64,000 nucleotides of DNA from Bradyrhizobium sp. NDS-1 (GCF_032918005.1 NZ_CP136628.1:5999501-6063500); one strand, 5' to 3'. Shown: positions 18,104 to 26,584, numbered from the stretch's first letter. Translations and numbers: made by a program. Notes: a model not told the origin generated them from the letters alone.

Positions 18104-19758
18104 GGCGTCACCTCCGCAGGAATCCTCGCACCGCCGTCGATCCAGTCGCGGTAAGTGCTGAATTTCAGACCAAGCTTCTCGTAATGAACCCGCAGATACC
18201 CGTCGCTGCCGCGCGTCACGGCGTTCGGCGCAACTTGTTCGACCTCCTGCGCCATGACGCCGACATAGGCCTTGTCGCTCCCGATATAGCTGAAGCGATA
18301 ATAGCCGAGCCCACTGCCGAGATGGCCGAGCAGGACGACATCATGCTTCAGCGCGATGTCCGAGCGCCGGCCACCGCCGCCACCGCGGCCGCCTCCTCCG
18401 CCACCGCGGAATCCGCCACCACCGCCCATCGACATTCCGCCGCCGCCACGGCCGGCCATGCTCGGTCCGCCACCGCCGCGCGGCATACTCGCCATGCTGG
18501 ATCGTCCACGCGCCGACGCCGCAGCCGCGGAGCGGCCGGACGAGACGTTCATCGCGCCGCCGCGATTTCCGCCGCCGCCGCGGTTGGCCGCACCGCCGCC
18601 CGCGCGATTTGCAGCCTTCGCACGATCGCCGCCGCCCTTGGTCCGGTTGCCGGCACCCTTGGCGCGATCACTCGCAGCGGCTCGATCGCCGCCGCCCGGC
18701 CGGTCTCGCGTACCCGCACCGGCGCGATCACCTGCTCCCGGACGATCGCCACGATCTCCAGCGCGGTCTCCGGCCCGGTCACCCGTGCGATCTCCCGCAC
18801 CCTGGCTCGGACGCAGCACCTGATTGCCGTCACGGCCTCGGAAATCCATTCGATCCGACGCGCCGGCTTTCAGATTGTTGTTGCCGAAACGCTGCTGAAC
18901 ATTGGTGTTGTTGTAGCGCACGCCCTGACGATGTGCCGGATTGTGCTGCCAGCCGTTGCCGATGTTGGTGGTGCGATGATTGACGTAGACGTTACGGTTA
19001 CCCCAGTTGCAGCCGCCGCCCCAGTAATTGCCCCAGCGTCCGATCGCCCAGGCGGTGCCGAAGGCAATGCCGGCCGCCACCATGCCGGCGCCAATATAGG
19101 ACGGGTAGCCCCAGTAATAAGGCGGATACTCCGCATAGGGCCAGCCGCCGTAGACCGTCGCGGGATCGTAATACGGCACGTACATCGCCGAGGGATCGGC
19201 CTGCTGGATGACGACGACCTGCTTGCCCTCCTGAGACTGGACGCTGACCTTCTGCTGCTTTGTCGTGACCAGCTTCTTGTTGTCGTAGGCCTTGTTGCGC
19301 AGGCGTTGGATCGCGTCCATCACGTCCGCCTGCTGCGCGAGGAAGGCGTCACCGAGCTTCTTGGTCCATTCGAGCTGGTCGCTCATCATGGTCAGGACGT
19401 CGGCGGTGCTGCTGAGCGCCTTGACGCTGTCGTCCCAGGCCTGCTTGTCCACCTGGGTCTTCAACGCATCGCCCTTCAGGGCCTTGTGCTGCTTCAACCA
19501 GCGGTCCGCTTGCACAACCTCGAGCGGATAGGTCGCGGCCGCCAGCACGTTGGCGAGCAGTTCGTCGGGATAGAGGGCGATCGGCGCGACCAGCGCCTCA
19601 AGCTGCTCAGGCTTCAACAGGTCTACGGTCGGAGCTGGCGGAACGGCGGGCTGGGCCTGTGTGCTCGGCAGCACCGGCGCTGGGGTCTGCGCCGTCGCTG
19701 CAACGGGAACCGCAACGACCAATGCAAGCGCCATAAAAGTCTTACAGCAGCGAAACAT
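18100..19758 (-). CDS. DUF3300 protein with RGD/glycine repeats and a C-terminal S74-like domain
   Basis: The start at 19758 is set by GGAGGGAGTA just before the ATG (552 residues; the frame is open to 19857). After a signal peptide, a DUF3300 domain occupies about residues 40-240 (LEALVAPIALYPDELLANVLAAATYPL, YDPATVYGGW). Then come about 200 residues of low complexity rich in GDRAGDR, GGG and RGG. The end (SDIALKHDVVLLG, YRFSYIG, YVGVMAQEVEQVAP, GYLRVHYEKLGL) resembles the intramolecular chaperone/S74 tail of phage spikes. A perfect TTGAT-N4-ATCAA site lies 62 nt upstream. The three-gene operon continues with DUF2950 and the EipA-like gene. Confidence 0.85.
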   Translation of the reverse strand: MFRCCKTFMALALVVAVPVAATAQTPAPVLPSTQAQPAVPPAPTVDLLKPEQLEALVAPIALYPDELLANVLAAATYPLEVVQADRWLKQHKALKGDALKTQVDKQAWDDSVKALSSTADVLTMMSDQLEWTKKLGDAFLAQQADVMDAIQRLRNKAYDNKKLVTTKQQKVSVQSQEGKQVVVIQQADPSAMYVPYYDPATVYGGWPYAEYPPYYWGYPSYIGAGMVAAGIAFGTAWAIGRWGNYWGGGCNWGNRNVYVNHRTTNIGNGWQHNPAHRQGVRYNNTNVQQRFGNNNLKAGASDRMDFRGRDGNQVLRPSQGAGDRTGDRAGDRAGDRGDRPGAGDRAGAGTRDRPGGGDRAAASDRAKGAGNRTKGGGDRAKAANRAGGGAANRGGGGNRGGAMNVSSGRSAAAASARGRSSMASMPRGGGGPSMAGRGGGGMSMGGGGGFRGGGGGGRGGGGGRRSDIALKHDVVLLGHLGSGLGYYRFSYIGSDKAYVGVMAQEVEQVAPNAVTRGSDGYLRVHYEKLGLKFSTYRDWIDGGARIPAEVTP

Positions 19759-19813
19759 TACTCCCTCCATCGCACGTTCGATTGGGAGGATCGGGCTGGC
19801 CGTCGGACGTTTG

Positions 19814-19827
19814 TTGATCGAGATCAA
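19814..19827 (-). promoter_or_regulatory. FixK/FNR-type box upstream of the DUF3300 operon
   Basis: TTGATCGAGATCAA is a perfect TTGAT-N4-ATCAA palindrome. Its centre is 62 nt from the ATG at 19758. A class II promoter (-41.5) would then start transcription near 19779, leaving a leader of about 20 nt that includes the GGAGG sequence. Confidence 0.7.
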
Positions 19828-19871
19828 TGAAATGGCGTCCCGCTTTCGGCGCGCCACGATGATGGTTTCAG

Positions 19872-21782
19872 CTACCTGCGCACGATCGGGAGCCGGATCG
19901 TGAAAAGCGCCCCACCTGAGGATCGGTTCGCGGCAGAGATTGTGCCGCCATGGGCCTCGACGATGGTCCTTGCGATCGCAAGCCCGATGCCCATCCCTTG
20001 CGGCTTGGTGGTGAAAAACGGATCGAAGACCTTTGCGAGATCGGAGGCCGCGATTCCCGGCCCGGTGTCGGCGACTGTGATCTCGGCGTGGGCGCCGGCC
20101 TGTACGGTGCTCACGCTGACCTCGCGTTTGACCGTTTCCGCATCCGAAATCGCGTCCATCGCATTGATGATCAGATTGAGGATGACCTGCTGGAGCTGGA
20201 CGGGGTCGCCCTTGACGTGGAGATCAAAAACGGCCGGCATGTAGGTCAATGCGATCCTCCGTCCGTTGGCGAGGGCAACGACAAGCCCAATCGCGTCGCG
20301 CACTGTCGCGTTGAGCTCGATATCCCGGACCTCGAACGGCGTCTTCCTCAAAACGCTGCGCAACCTGCGGATCACCTCGCTCGCCCGCTGATCGTCGCGC
20401 CTGATATCGGCGAGGATCTCGCCGATCTCCTCCAGGTTGGGCGAGGCGCCCTTCAGCATGAGCTCTGCGGTTTCGGCATTTGTGAGGATCGAGCCGAGTG
20501 GTTGGTTCAGCTCGTGCGCGATCGAGGCCGTCAGCTCGCCGGCGGCCGCATAACGGTTGACGTGGGCAAGCTCGGCAAGTCGCTGGCGTGATTCGATCTC
20601 GGCATGTTGGCGGCGCCTGCGCTCGTGCAGCAGACCACCGATCAGGCCGGTCTGCACCAGGATCACGCTCGCCAACAGCAGGACCTGCCACCTGTACCTT
20701 TCCCAGAAAGTCGGCTCGCGGAAAAGGATTTCGCTGCCAGGCGGCAAATTGCTTTCACTGATGCGCCAGCGCTGAAGCTCCCGCCAATCGTATTTCGGCG
20801 GCGCAAATCCGATCGGCGGATAGGTGATGTTGGCCGGCTTCTCGCCGCCGAGGATCTTCATCACGGCGTTGACGGTCTTTGAAGTCGTTTCGGAGACCGA
20901 ATGCATCGGACCTCCGACCGTGCTGCTGCCGAAGAACGGCTCCTGGTAGGAAAAGATCGGCGCATTCGCGACGGCATGAAGGCTTTGCAGGGCGATGTCG
21001 CCTTCGTGCATGATGCCCGCGGCGTCCACCGACATCAGCCCCCAGAACAAGACAGTATGCTCTGGTAGCGTCGACGCACGCTTGAGGATATTGTCGAATG
21101 GCAGGTCGGAGTACCAAACGAGGTCGATCCGGCCCTCCAACGGCTTCAATTCTCGCTTCACCTCCTCGATCCAGAACCTCTCCAGCGGCGAGGCACCGAT
21201 CACGACGGCCACCGTCGTGGTATTGGGAAGGAGCTGGAGAATGTTGTTGAACGCGGCCACGAAATCGTTGCGGACTGCAACGACGACGTCGCGGTCGGTG
21301 AGATCAACAGGATTTACCAGCCGCTGCTCGACGACCGCCACCACGGTCGGTGTGTCGGGAAACAGCTTCCCTCTATACTGCTGCACGAACCGCGCGGCAG
21401 GTGCGCCGACGCTCACCACGATGTCGGGCAGCGCCCCCTGATAGAGCGAGCTGAGATACTCGACGAAAGGCGCTTCCGGACCTGGATTGTTGAAGCGTGC
21501 CGTGAGCAACGTGTGCTCCTGGATGTCGAGCGGCCAAGGCGATTGCCGTTCGAGCTCGGCCTTGATGCTCCGCGCATACTCGCTCCAGGGGCGGAATTCC
21601 CGCCCGAAGGAATGCAGCAGCAGCACGCGCTTCAGCTCGCGATAGCGAGGTTCGCCAAGCTGAACGGCACCGGCCGGCCCAGACGGAATGCATGAAGTCA
21701 GGATCAGGCCGAACCACAGCAAGATCGCCGTGGCCCGCCCGAATTTGACGGCCCGATTGGTCCCGCTCGCGCTCATCATCAT
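19872..21782 (-). CDS. Hybrid-sensor histidine kinase with ABC substrate-binding-like periplasmic domain
   Basis: The first sensible start is one of three tandem ATGs (21782, 21779, 21776); 21782 gives 636 residues. A hydrophobic leader is followed by a periplasmic domain of about 320 residues in the style of ABC-type sugar/peptide receptors (VLLLHSFGREFRPW, IVVSVGAPAARFV, VLFWGLMSV). One membrane helix follows near residues 355-380. The kinase core has the H-box SIAHELNQPLGSIL, an N-box LNLIINAMDAI, and G-boxes DTGPGI and GMGIGLAIART. Such kinases sense small ligands directly or through a partner. No response regulator is adjacent, so it is an orphan. No FixK-type site precedes it. Confidence 0.85.
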   Translation of the reverse strand: MMMSASGTNRAVKFGRATAILLWFGLILTSCIPSGPAGAVQLGEPRYRELKRVLLLHSFGREFRPWSEYARSIKAELERQSPWPLDIQEHTLLTARFNNPGPEAPFVEYLSSLYQGALPDIVVSVGAPAARFVQQYRGKLFPDTPTVVAVVEQRLVNPVDLTDRDVVVAVRNDFVAAFNNILQLLPNTTTVAVVIGASPLERFWIEEVKRELKPLEGRIDLVWYSDLPFDNILKRASTLPEHTVLFWGLMSVDAAGIMHEGDIALQSLHAVANAPIFSYQEPFFGSSTVGGPMHSVSETTSKTVNAVMKILGGEKPANITYPPIGFAPPKYDWRELQRWRISESNLPPGSEILFREPTFWERYRWQVLLLASVILVQTGLIGGLLHERRRRQHAEIESRQRLAELAHVNRYAAAGELTASIAHELNQPLGSILTNAETAELMLKGASPNLEEIGEILADIRRDDQRASEVIRRLRSVLRKTPFEVRDIELNATVRDAIGLVVALANGRRIALTYMPAVFDLHVKGDPVQLQQVILNLIINAMDAISDAETVKREVSVSTVQAGAHAEITVADTGPGIAASDLAKVFDPFFTTKPQGMGIGLAIARTIVEAHGGTISAANRSSGGALFTIRLPIVRR

Positions 21783-21869
21783 TCCCGCGCGGGCTCGAAC
21801 GCCGCTCTCCGGTGGAGTTCTAGCGGAAATTGCATAGTGCCACCAGGGTCCGCGCGACTGCAACTCGTC

Positions 21870-22157
21870 TCAGCAGCGCGTGACGACGCGTCCGTAAGCA
21901 TCGACGACCTGAACGCAGGACGATCCGTAGTAGGCTCCGGCCGCGCCCGCCGCGACGCCAGCCCCAACCACCGCCCGCCGCGTCGTCCGCCGGGCCACAC
22001 CGGCATAGCTCATCGGTGTCAGCGGCCGGCCCACCCTGGCCTGAGCCTCCGCAAGGAAGCCGCGGTCGAAGACGGGGCCTGTGTCATTCCAGAACAGGCC
22101 GGCAGCAAAGGCGGTTGCCGCCGAAGTGCCGATCAACAGTTTCCGCAACATGATCAT
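21870..22157 (-). CDS. Small exported hypothetical protein
   Basis: The ATG at 22157 overlaps the stop of the DUF2092 gene (ATGA), giving 95 residues; the ATG at 22151 is the alternative. A signal-like N-terminus (MLRKLLIGTSAATAFAAG) precedes a short mature part with RRTTRRAVVGAGVAAGAAG, a possible second hydrophobic segment, and an end carrying two cysteines (GSSCVQVVDAYGRVVTRC). Similar tails occur in small rhizobial envelope proteins of unknown function. Co-translation with DUF2092 suggests a common periplasmic role. Confidence 0.6.
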   Translation of the reverse strand: MIMLRKLLIGTSAATAFAAGLFWNDTGPVFDRGFLAEAQARVGRPLTPMSYAGVARRTTRRAVVGAGVAAGAAGAYYGSSCVQVVDAYGRVVTRC

Positions 22158-22942
22158 TTCTTGGCTCCTGGAGGTGTGCCGGGGGGAAGTTCGTCGAACT
22201 CGGTCATCGCCACCGAATCCAGTGTCACCTTGGTCGCACCCACGGGCGCCTTGAAGGCGAAAGTGTCGGGATCGGCGAAGGCGTCGGTCTTCCAATCCTT
22301 GATGCGCAGCGTGTATTGGGGCGCCCCTGTCAGCGTCTTGCTGGTGATCACGTATTTGCGGGGCACCGGACTGGCGCCGATCTCGATCCAGATCTGCCAA
22401 TCGGTGTCGGCTGTACGGAATGCCAGATGTTCGCACTCGACGCCGTCAACCACGCCGTGGCCGATATGCTTGCCCTCCATCGCGGTCTGCACCAGTTCTT
22501 CGTAGGCATTGGAGAGCAACAGATCGGTGCCTGGCATGGCTGCGCCCGACGAGGCCTGAAGCGTGTCGATCACCTTGTCCACCGTGTCGGGCGCATCTGC
22601 CTGCATGTAGGACTTGGCGCCGTTTCCGTAGAGCGACACCGTCTTGCCGTCATAGACCAGCTCGACGTCGGCGTAACCGCCGGTGCGCCTGACCCGCAGC
22701 TTGTCGGGCCTGCTCAGCTTGAATTGGCCGGAGCTCGCGAACTGGATCTTCTGAAGCTCAGGTGTAATGATCTCAATATCGCTGTCGAACGAAGCCGACA
22801 GGGTTTTCTGGCCCGCCAGATAGTCGGTCATCGACTTGAGGATCTTCGCCGGATCATCAGCGCGGGCCGGTGAAATGGCGGCGAGCAGCAGGGCCGTGCC
22901 GACTGCTCCAATTGCGGTTCGTCTGGTTGCTGCTTGGCTCAT
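22154..22942 (-). CDS. DUF2092 domain-containing exported protein
   Basis: The 262 residues start with a twin-arginine-like leader (ATRRTAIGAVGTALLLAAI, cut near ARADD). Then DUF2092 features appear: ILKSMTDYLAGQKTLSASFD, GQFKLSRPDKLRVRR, YDGKTVSLYG, a GVECEHLAFR strand, and DWQIWIEIG. The fold is related to LolA/LppX-like lipoprotein carriers, so binding of a hydrophobic ligand in the periplasm is plausible but unproven. The gene heads a two-gene unit preceded by a TTGAC-N4-ATCAA site centred 57 nt upstream. Confidence 0.85.
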   Translation of the reverse strand: MSQAATRRTAIGAVGTALLLAAISPARADDPAKILKSMTDYLAGQKTLSASFDSDIEIITPELQKIQFASSGQFKLSRPDKLRVRRTGGYADVELVYDGKTVSLYGNGAKSYMQADAPDTVDKVIDTLQASSGAAMPGTDLLLSNAYEELVQTAMEGKHIGHGVVDGVECEHLAFRTADTDWQIWIEIGASPVPRKYVITSKTLTGAPQYTLRIKDWKTDAFADPDTFAFKAPVGATKVTLDSVAMTEFDELPPGTPPGAKK

Positions 22943-22992
22943 GCAATCCTCCCGAGGTGACGGAATTCAACGCGTCCTGTGCGCCTCATTGC

Positions 22993-23006
22993 TTGACATG
23001 AATCAA
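22993..23006 (-). promoter_or_regulatory. FixK/FNR-type box upstream of the DUF2092 gene
   Basis: TTGACATGAATCAA matches TTGAY-N4-RTCAA. The centre is 57 nt upstream of the ATG at 22942 on the minus strand. It lies in the short gap after the stop of the preceding operon at 23024. Confidence 0.65.
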
Positions 23007-23023
23007 GCGAAGCGAACTTGTCG

Positions 23024-23437
23024 CTATCTGGCAGGGCAACGTTGATAGCGAATTTCCATGTCTTCCATGCCCGGGAAGAGGCGAGCGAGACTGTTCGCAT
23101 CCAGCTCTTTCAAACTGAATTCAATACTTGAAAGCATCATGTCGGTGGCGCAGGTCGCGATCAGGTTGACGTTCGCTCCGCTGTCCTTCCTTGTCTTGAT
23201 CCGGCAGCGCGCAAACTTGCCGATGATCTGGTCACCGTCGATGATGAAGCCGCCGCCATAGGCATCCGACATGTCGGTAAAGCCAAGCTGCGCACCCTTG
23301 CGTTCAAACACCTTGGCGCAATTGTCGGCGTCGCTGACCCACGCCCCATTAAGGTCCAAGGCATCAGAGCGACCAGACATGAGAGGCAGCGAGAGCAGAA
23401 ATGTCGCGCCGAGCAACATTAAATAATGTGAGCTCAT
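23024..23437 (-). CDS. Small exported hypothetical protein
   Basis: Starting at the ATG at 23437, which has AAAGG upstream, the product has 137 residues. A signal peptide (about residues 1-26) precedes a mature domain beginning DLNGAWVSDADNCAKVF, then GGFIIDGDQIIGKFARCRIK, NLIATCATDMM and a final RYQRCPAR. Four cysteines could form two disulfides. The overall look is of a small beta-barrel exported protein, but I do not recognise the family. It is the third gene of the unit 25170 to 23024, 22 bases after the HlyD-type gene. Confidence 0.65.
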   Translation of the reverse strand: MSSHYLMLLGATFLLSLPLMSGRSDALDLNGAWVSDADNCAKVFERKGAQLGFTDMSDAYGGGFIIDGDQIIGKFARCRIKTRKDSGANVNLIATCATDMMLSSIEFSLKELDANSLARLFPGMEDMEIRYQRCPAR

Positions 23438-23459
23438 TCGATTGGCCTTTCTTGCGCCC

Positions 23460-24692
23460 TCAATGACCGCTGAACACCAGGGTCTGGATCGGAAGCAGTA
23501 ACGCCTGGATGCGCAGCAAGAGCGCGTGGACCAGGCCGACGCCGTCGACGACATGCAGCGCGATCTTCCGGCTGGTCGACGTATCCTTGGCCGAGATTTC
23601 CTCGTGATTGCTGGTGTAGGCATTGACGATGCAGCTACTGCCCGGCGTTACGCCCTCGAGCCCGCCCTTGTAGAGCGGCTCGAGGAACACCAAAATCGTG
23701 CCGGGTCGAACGTTGTTCTGAGCCTCGATCAACTGCTCGCCGGACCGAAACTGTCCGGCGGCGATATAATCCTGCACGGTCGTGATCACGAGTGGGATGA
23801 TGACCCAAGGCTTCGAGATGCAGGTTGCTTCCGCCACCATACCTTCCTTCATCACTTGCGCTTCGATCTGGCCGAAACCGGCCTGCAACGCCTTGCGACC
23901 GGCGCCCTCCGGAACGAGCACGCCCGCCGGCCGCATCAGCTGGTTGACGACGTCGCCGGAGCGAATGAGGAACTGCTCGACCCTTCCGTCCACGCCGGCG
24001 CGCACGAAGGTCTTGTCGAGATCGACCTGGGCCTGATCGAGCGCGGCTTCCGCACTGGCTTTCTGCGCCGGCAACAAGGTGGATACCTGCAGCGAGGCGG
24101 ATTGCCGCGCTGCCGTGGCCGCGTCCAGGCTGAACTGGCGCTGATCGAGCAGCACCTGAAGCTTCTCGATGTCGCGCTGCGGAACGATTCCGGGATTGCG
24201 GCGCTGCAGCTCGGTCTTGACGTCGAGCTCGTCCTTGGCCTGCTGATAATTGGCCTTCGCCTCACCGATCTGCGCGTCGGCCTTGACGACCTCCGACTGC
24301 GCCGCCTGCACGGCTGCATCGACCTCCGCGATCTTTCGCTTCGCAGTCTCGTACGCGGCCTGCTGCTTCGAACTATCGAGCGTGAACAGGACGTCGCCCT
24401 TCTTCACGGGAGCGCTGAAGCCCACCTTCACGTCAGCCACGCGGCCCGAGCCCTCGGGCAGGATCGGCACTGTGCGAAAATATAGTGTTGCCGACGACGT
24501 CGCCGGGTGGAAGTAGAAGATCATCGTGATCAGCGACACCGTCAGCATCAGGCAGCCGGTGATGCCCCAACGGAGCTCGTACCAGATCGAGAAGAAGGTG
24601 ATCTCCTTGCCGAAGCGCTTGCCCTGGGCGTAGCGGCGGTAGAGATAGTCGGGCAGGATGGTGACGAGGGAGCAAATCATGAGCTCAAGCAT
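23460..24692 (-). CDS. HlyD-family membrane fusion protein (YibH/EmrA-like)
   Basis: The ATG at 24692 (410 residues) is preceded by AAGGAG at good spacing; an upstream frame to 24767 is not supported. There are two hydrophobic segments near the N-terminus (about 1-20 and 45-70), unlike the single anchor of most HlyD proteins. The split biotinyl-lipoyl domain has halves at about 80-110 (VKVGFSAPVKKGDVLFTLD) and 235-260 (DKTFVRAGVDGRVEQFLIRSGDVV), around a long coiled coil. The layout matches E. coli YibH/YiaV, which also pair with a small membrane protein. No outer-membrane or pump gene is nearby. Confidence 0.85.
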   Translation of the reverse strand: MLELMICSLVTILPDYLYRRYAQGKRFGKEITFFSIWYELRWGITGCLMLTVSLITMIFYFHPATSSATLYFRTVPILPEGSGRVADVKVGFSAPVKKGDVLFTLDSSKQQAAYETAKRKIAEVDAAVQAAQSEVVKADAQIGEAKANYQQAKDELDVKTELQRRNPGIVPQRDIEKLQVLLDQRQFSLDAATAARQSASLQVSTLLPAQKASAEAALDQAQVDLDKTFVRAGVDGRVEQFLIRSGDVVNQLMRPAGVLVPEGAGRKALQAGFGQIEAQVMKEGMVAEATCISKPWVIIPLVITTVQDYIAAGQFRSGEQLIEAQNNVRPGTILVFLEPLYKGGLEGVTPGSSCIVNAYTSNHEEISAKDTSTSRKIALHVVDGVGLVHALLLRIQALLLPIQTLVFSGH

Positions 24693-25170
24693 GATCGCGC
24701 TCCTTCTCCCGCTCGGGACTGACCACCGGTGGGCGCGTCGGACGTGATTGCTCAGGCTCCTCTTCATCAGGCGCCGCGTCGGCGATCTTCTCGACGGAAT
24801 TGGCGATGCTGCGCAACGGCGTGCCGAAATCTGGAATATCGATCATCGCGAGCAACAGCCCAGCAATCCAGAAGACGTGCATGTGCGTGAACAGCGAAAT
24901 GATTCCCAGCACCGCGACAATTTCGAATTGCAGCTTCTGCGACTTGTGCGCCATACGCTCCGGCAGGCTGTGTAGGCGCCAGTAGAGCGTGCCGACCCAC
25001 ATCACGGTGCCGATCAGGAACACGCCCATCACGACCATCAGCGTGTCGGTTCCGCTTGCCGGTGCGACGTAGAAGGGAAGATGATGCGGGGCCATCGGAT
25101 GAAGCTGCTCGCCCAATATAATCTCCCACAAGCGACCGAGCCGACCGCGGCCCTTTCCGGTCACGATCAT
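24685..25170 (-). CDS. Small inner-membrane partner of the HlyD-type protein
   Basis: The open frame from the ATG at 25170 encodes 161 residues. A TTG at 25116 has GGGAG 6 nt upstream, and the FixK-type box at 25191-25204 would place a class II transcript start near 25156, inside the longer version. The shorter protein is therefore a real option. Two membrane segments are visible at about 43-63 and 84-108, and a charged C-terminal tail of about 40 residues follows. Position and size match the YibI/YiaW partners of HlyD-like proteins in enterobacteria, though sequence similarity is not obvious. It overlaps the HlyD-type gene by 8 bp. Confidence 0.65.
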   Translation of the reverse strand: MIVTGKGRGRLGRLWEIILGEQLHPMAPHHLPFYVAPASGTDTLMVVMGVFLIGTVMWVGTLYWRLHSLPERMAHKSQKLQFEIVAVLGIISLFTHMHVFWIAGLLLAMIDIPDFGTPLRSIANSVEKIADAAPDEEEPEQSRPTRPPVVSPEREKERDHA

Positions 25171-25190
25171 TCGCTGGCAGAGGGCACCTC

Positions 25191-25204
25191 TTGATCTGGA
25201 TCAA
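25191..25204. promoter_or_regulatory. FixK/FNR-type box between two divergent units
   Basis: TTGATCTGGATCAA is a perfect palindrome with the same core as the site at 34170-34183. Its centre is 84 nt upstream of the ATG at 25281 (plus) and, on the minus strand, 82 nt from the TTG at 25116 or 28 nt from the ATG at 25170. It can serve either unit. Confidence 0.7.
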
Positions 25205-25280
25205 GGGAGCGTCTCCACCGGGACCTAGCCTTCGGTCAGCGCATAAGTGGACACACGCCCAAAGCAGGGAGCCGTCAGTC

Positions 25281-25733
25281 ATGCCTGGCCTCGATGATCT
25301 CATTCCCAATGCCACTCAGATTCGGAAGGAAGCTGCCCTCAAGGAGGCCGAGAAGGCCGACGCCTACGCGCGCGCCGCTGCGGCCGCCGAGGCGGAGAAG
25401 CGCGCACTGATTGAACGGCTCAGCAAGCCCTCCGGCAAGACCGAGGAGGAGAAAATCAAGCTGGCCTCGACCATCATCCAGCGTGCGGTACGGAACGGCC
25501 TGACCGAGGTCCAGGTCTATCGCTTCCCCAACTCGCTGTGCACCGACAAGGGCCGGGCCATCAACCAGATGGAAAAGGGCTGGGAGAACACGCTCACCGG
25601 CATTCCCAAGGAGATATTCCAGCTCTGGACCGACTACCTCAAGCCGCGCGGCTATCGCATCGCGTATCAGATCATCGACTTTCCCGGCGGCGTGCCGGGC
25701 GATATCGGCGTCGTCATCTCCTGGGGGGATTGA
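25281..25733 (+). CDS. Hypothetical protein upstream of polyphosphate kinase
   Basis: I start at the ATG at 25281 (150 residues) because GGGAG lies about 10 nt upstream; the frame runs back to 25191 through the FixK-type box. The N-terminal half is a charged alanine-rich helix (ALKEAEKADAYARAAAAAEAEK). The C-terminal half is compact (LTEVQVYRFPNSLCTDKG, IFQLWTDYLKPRGYRIAYQIIDFPGG). I do not recognise the family. It precedes the polyphosphate kinase by 28 bases, so the two are read together. Confidence 0.7.
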   Translation: MPGLDDLIPNATQIRKEAALKEAEKADAYARAAAAAEAEKRALIERLSKPSGKTEEEKIKLASTIIQRAVRNGLTEVQVYRFPNSLCTDKGRAINQMEKGWENTLTGIPKEIFQLWTDYLKPRGYRIAYQIIDFPGGVPGDIGVVISWGD

Positions 25734-25761
25734 GTGCCGCTCGAACTGATGAGAGGACCGG

Positions 25762-26562
25762 ATGGCAAAGGACGAGCCCGCGGAGCGGATGAAGCGGAAG
25801 GACTATGAGAAGCAACTGGAGAAGCTCCAGATCGAGCTTTGCCATCTTCAGGAATGGGTCAAGGCCCAGAAACTAAAGGTGATCATCATCTTTGAAGGCC
25901 GCGACGCCGCTGGCAAGGGCGGAACGATCAAGGCATTGACCGAGAAGGTGAGCCCCCGCGTGTTCCGCGTCTGCGCCCTGCCCGCGCCCTCCGACCGGCA
26001 GAAGTCCCAGCTCTTCATGCAACGCTATATCGAACAATTTCCGGCCGGAGGCGAAATCGTAATCTTCGACCGCAGCTGGTACAACCGCGCCGGCGTTGAA
26101 TATGTCATGGGCTTCTGCTCGCCCACCGAGCACAAGCGTTTCCTGGAATTGTGCCCTCTGGTCGAGAAATTTGCGGTCGACGCCGGCATCGTCCTGATCA
26201 AGCTGTGGCTGGAGGTCGGGATGGAGGAACAGGAGCTTCGCTTCCAGGCGCGCATCGAGGATCCGCTGCGACAATGGAAGCTGAGCCCGATGGATACCGA
26301 GTCGTTCGGCCGCTGGTACGACTATTCCCGCGCGCGCGACATGATGTTCGAGGCAACCGACACCAAGCATGCGCCGTGGCGGCTGATCCGCTCCGACGAC
26401 AAGCGGCGCGCGCGCCTCAACGCTATCTCGCACATCCTGCAAACCATTCCCTACAAGAAGATCAAAAGGGAGAAGGTCAACCTGCCTTCGCGGTCGCATA
26501 AGGGACGCTATAACGACCAGGCCAGTCTGCGTGGGCTGAAATTCGTTGAAGAGCGATATTGA
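25762..26562 (+). CDS. ppk2: Polyphosphate kinase 2
   Basis: The 266-residue protein has the PPK2 core. Walker A lies in FEGRDAAGKGGTIK (about 44-57), the lid and base-binding segment in APSDRQKSQLFMQRY, and Walker B with the family motif FDRSWYNRAGVE at 102-113. PLRQWKLSPMD and YDYSRARD follow. One-domain PPK2 enzymes use polyphosphate to phosphorylate nucleotides (or the reverse); preference for mono- or diphosphates cannot be read safely. Placement behind a FixK-type box suggests use of polyphosphate as an energy reserve at low oxygen. A bidirectional terminator follows. Confidence 0.93.
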   Translation: MAKDEPAERMKRKDYEKQLEKLQIELCHLQEWVKAQKLKVIIIFEGRDAAGKGGTIKALTEKVSPRVFRVCALPAPSDRQKSQLFMQRYIEQFPAGGEIVIFDRSWYNRAGVEYVMGFCSPTEHKRFLELCPLVEKFAVDAGIVLIKLWLEVGMEEQELRFQARIEDPLRQWKLSPMDTESFGRWYDYSRARDMMFEATDTKHAPWRLIRSDDKRRARLNAISHILQTIPYKKIKREKVNLPSRSHKGRYNDQASLRGLKFVEERY

Positions 26563-26584
26563 CGCGTATGGCTCCCGAGATGAG

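Noticed and set aside
18356..18823. Proline-rich plus-strand frame of 155 codons
   Set aside because: It is the complement of the glycine- and arginine-rich linker of the DUF3300 gene, has no ribosome-binding sequence, and its proline runs follow from GGC repeats.
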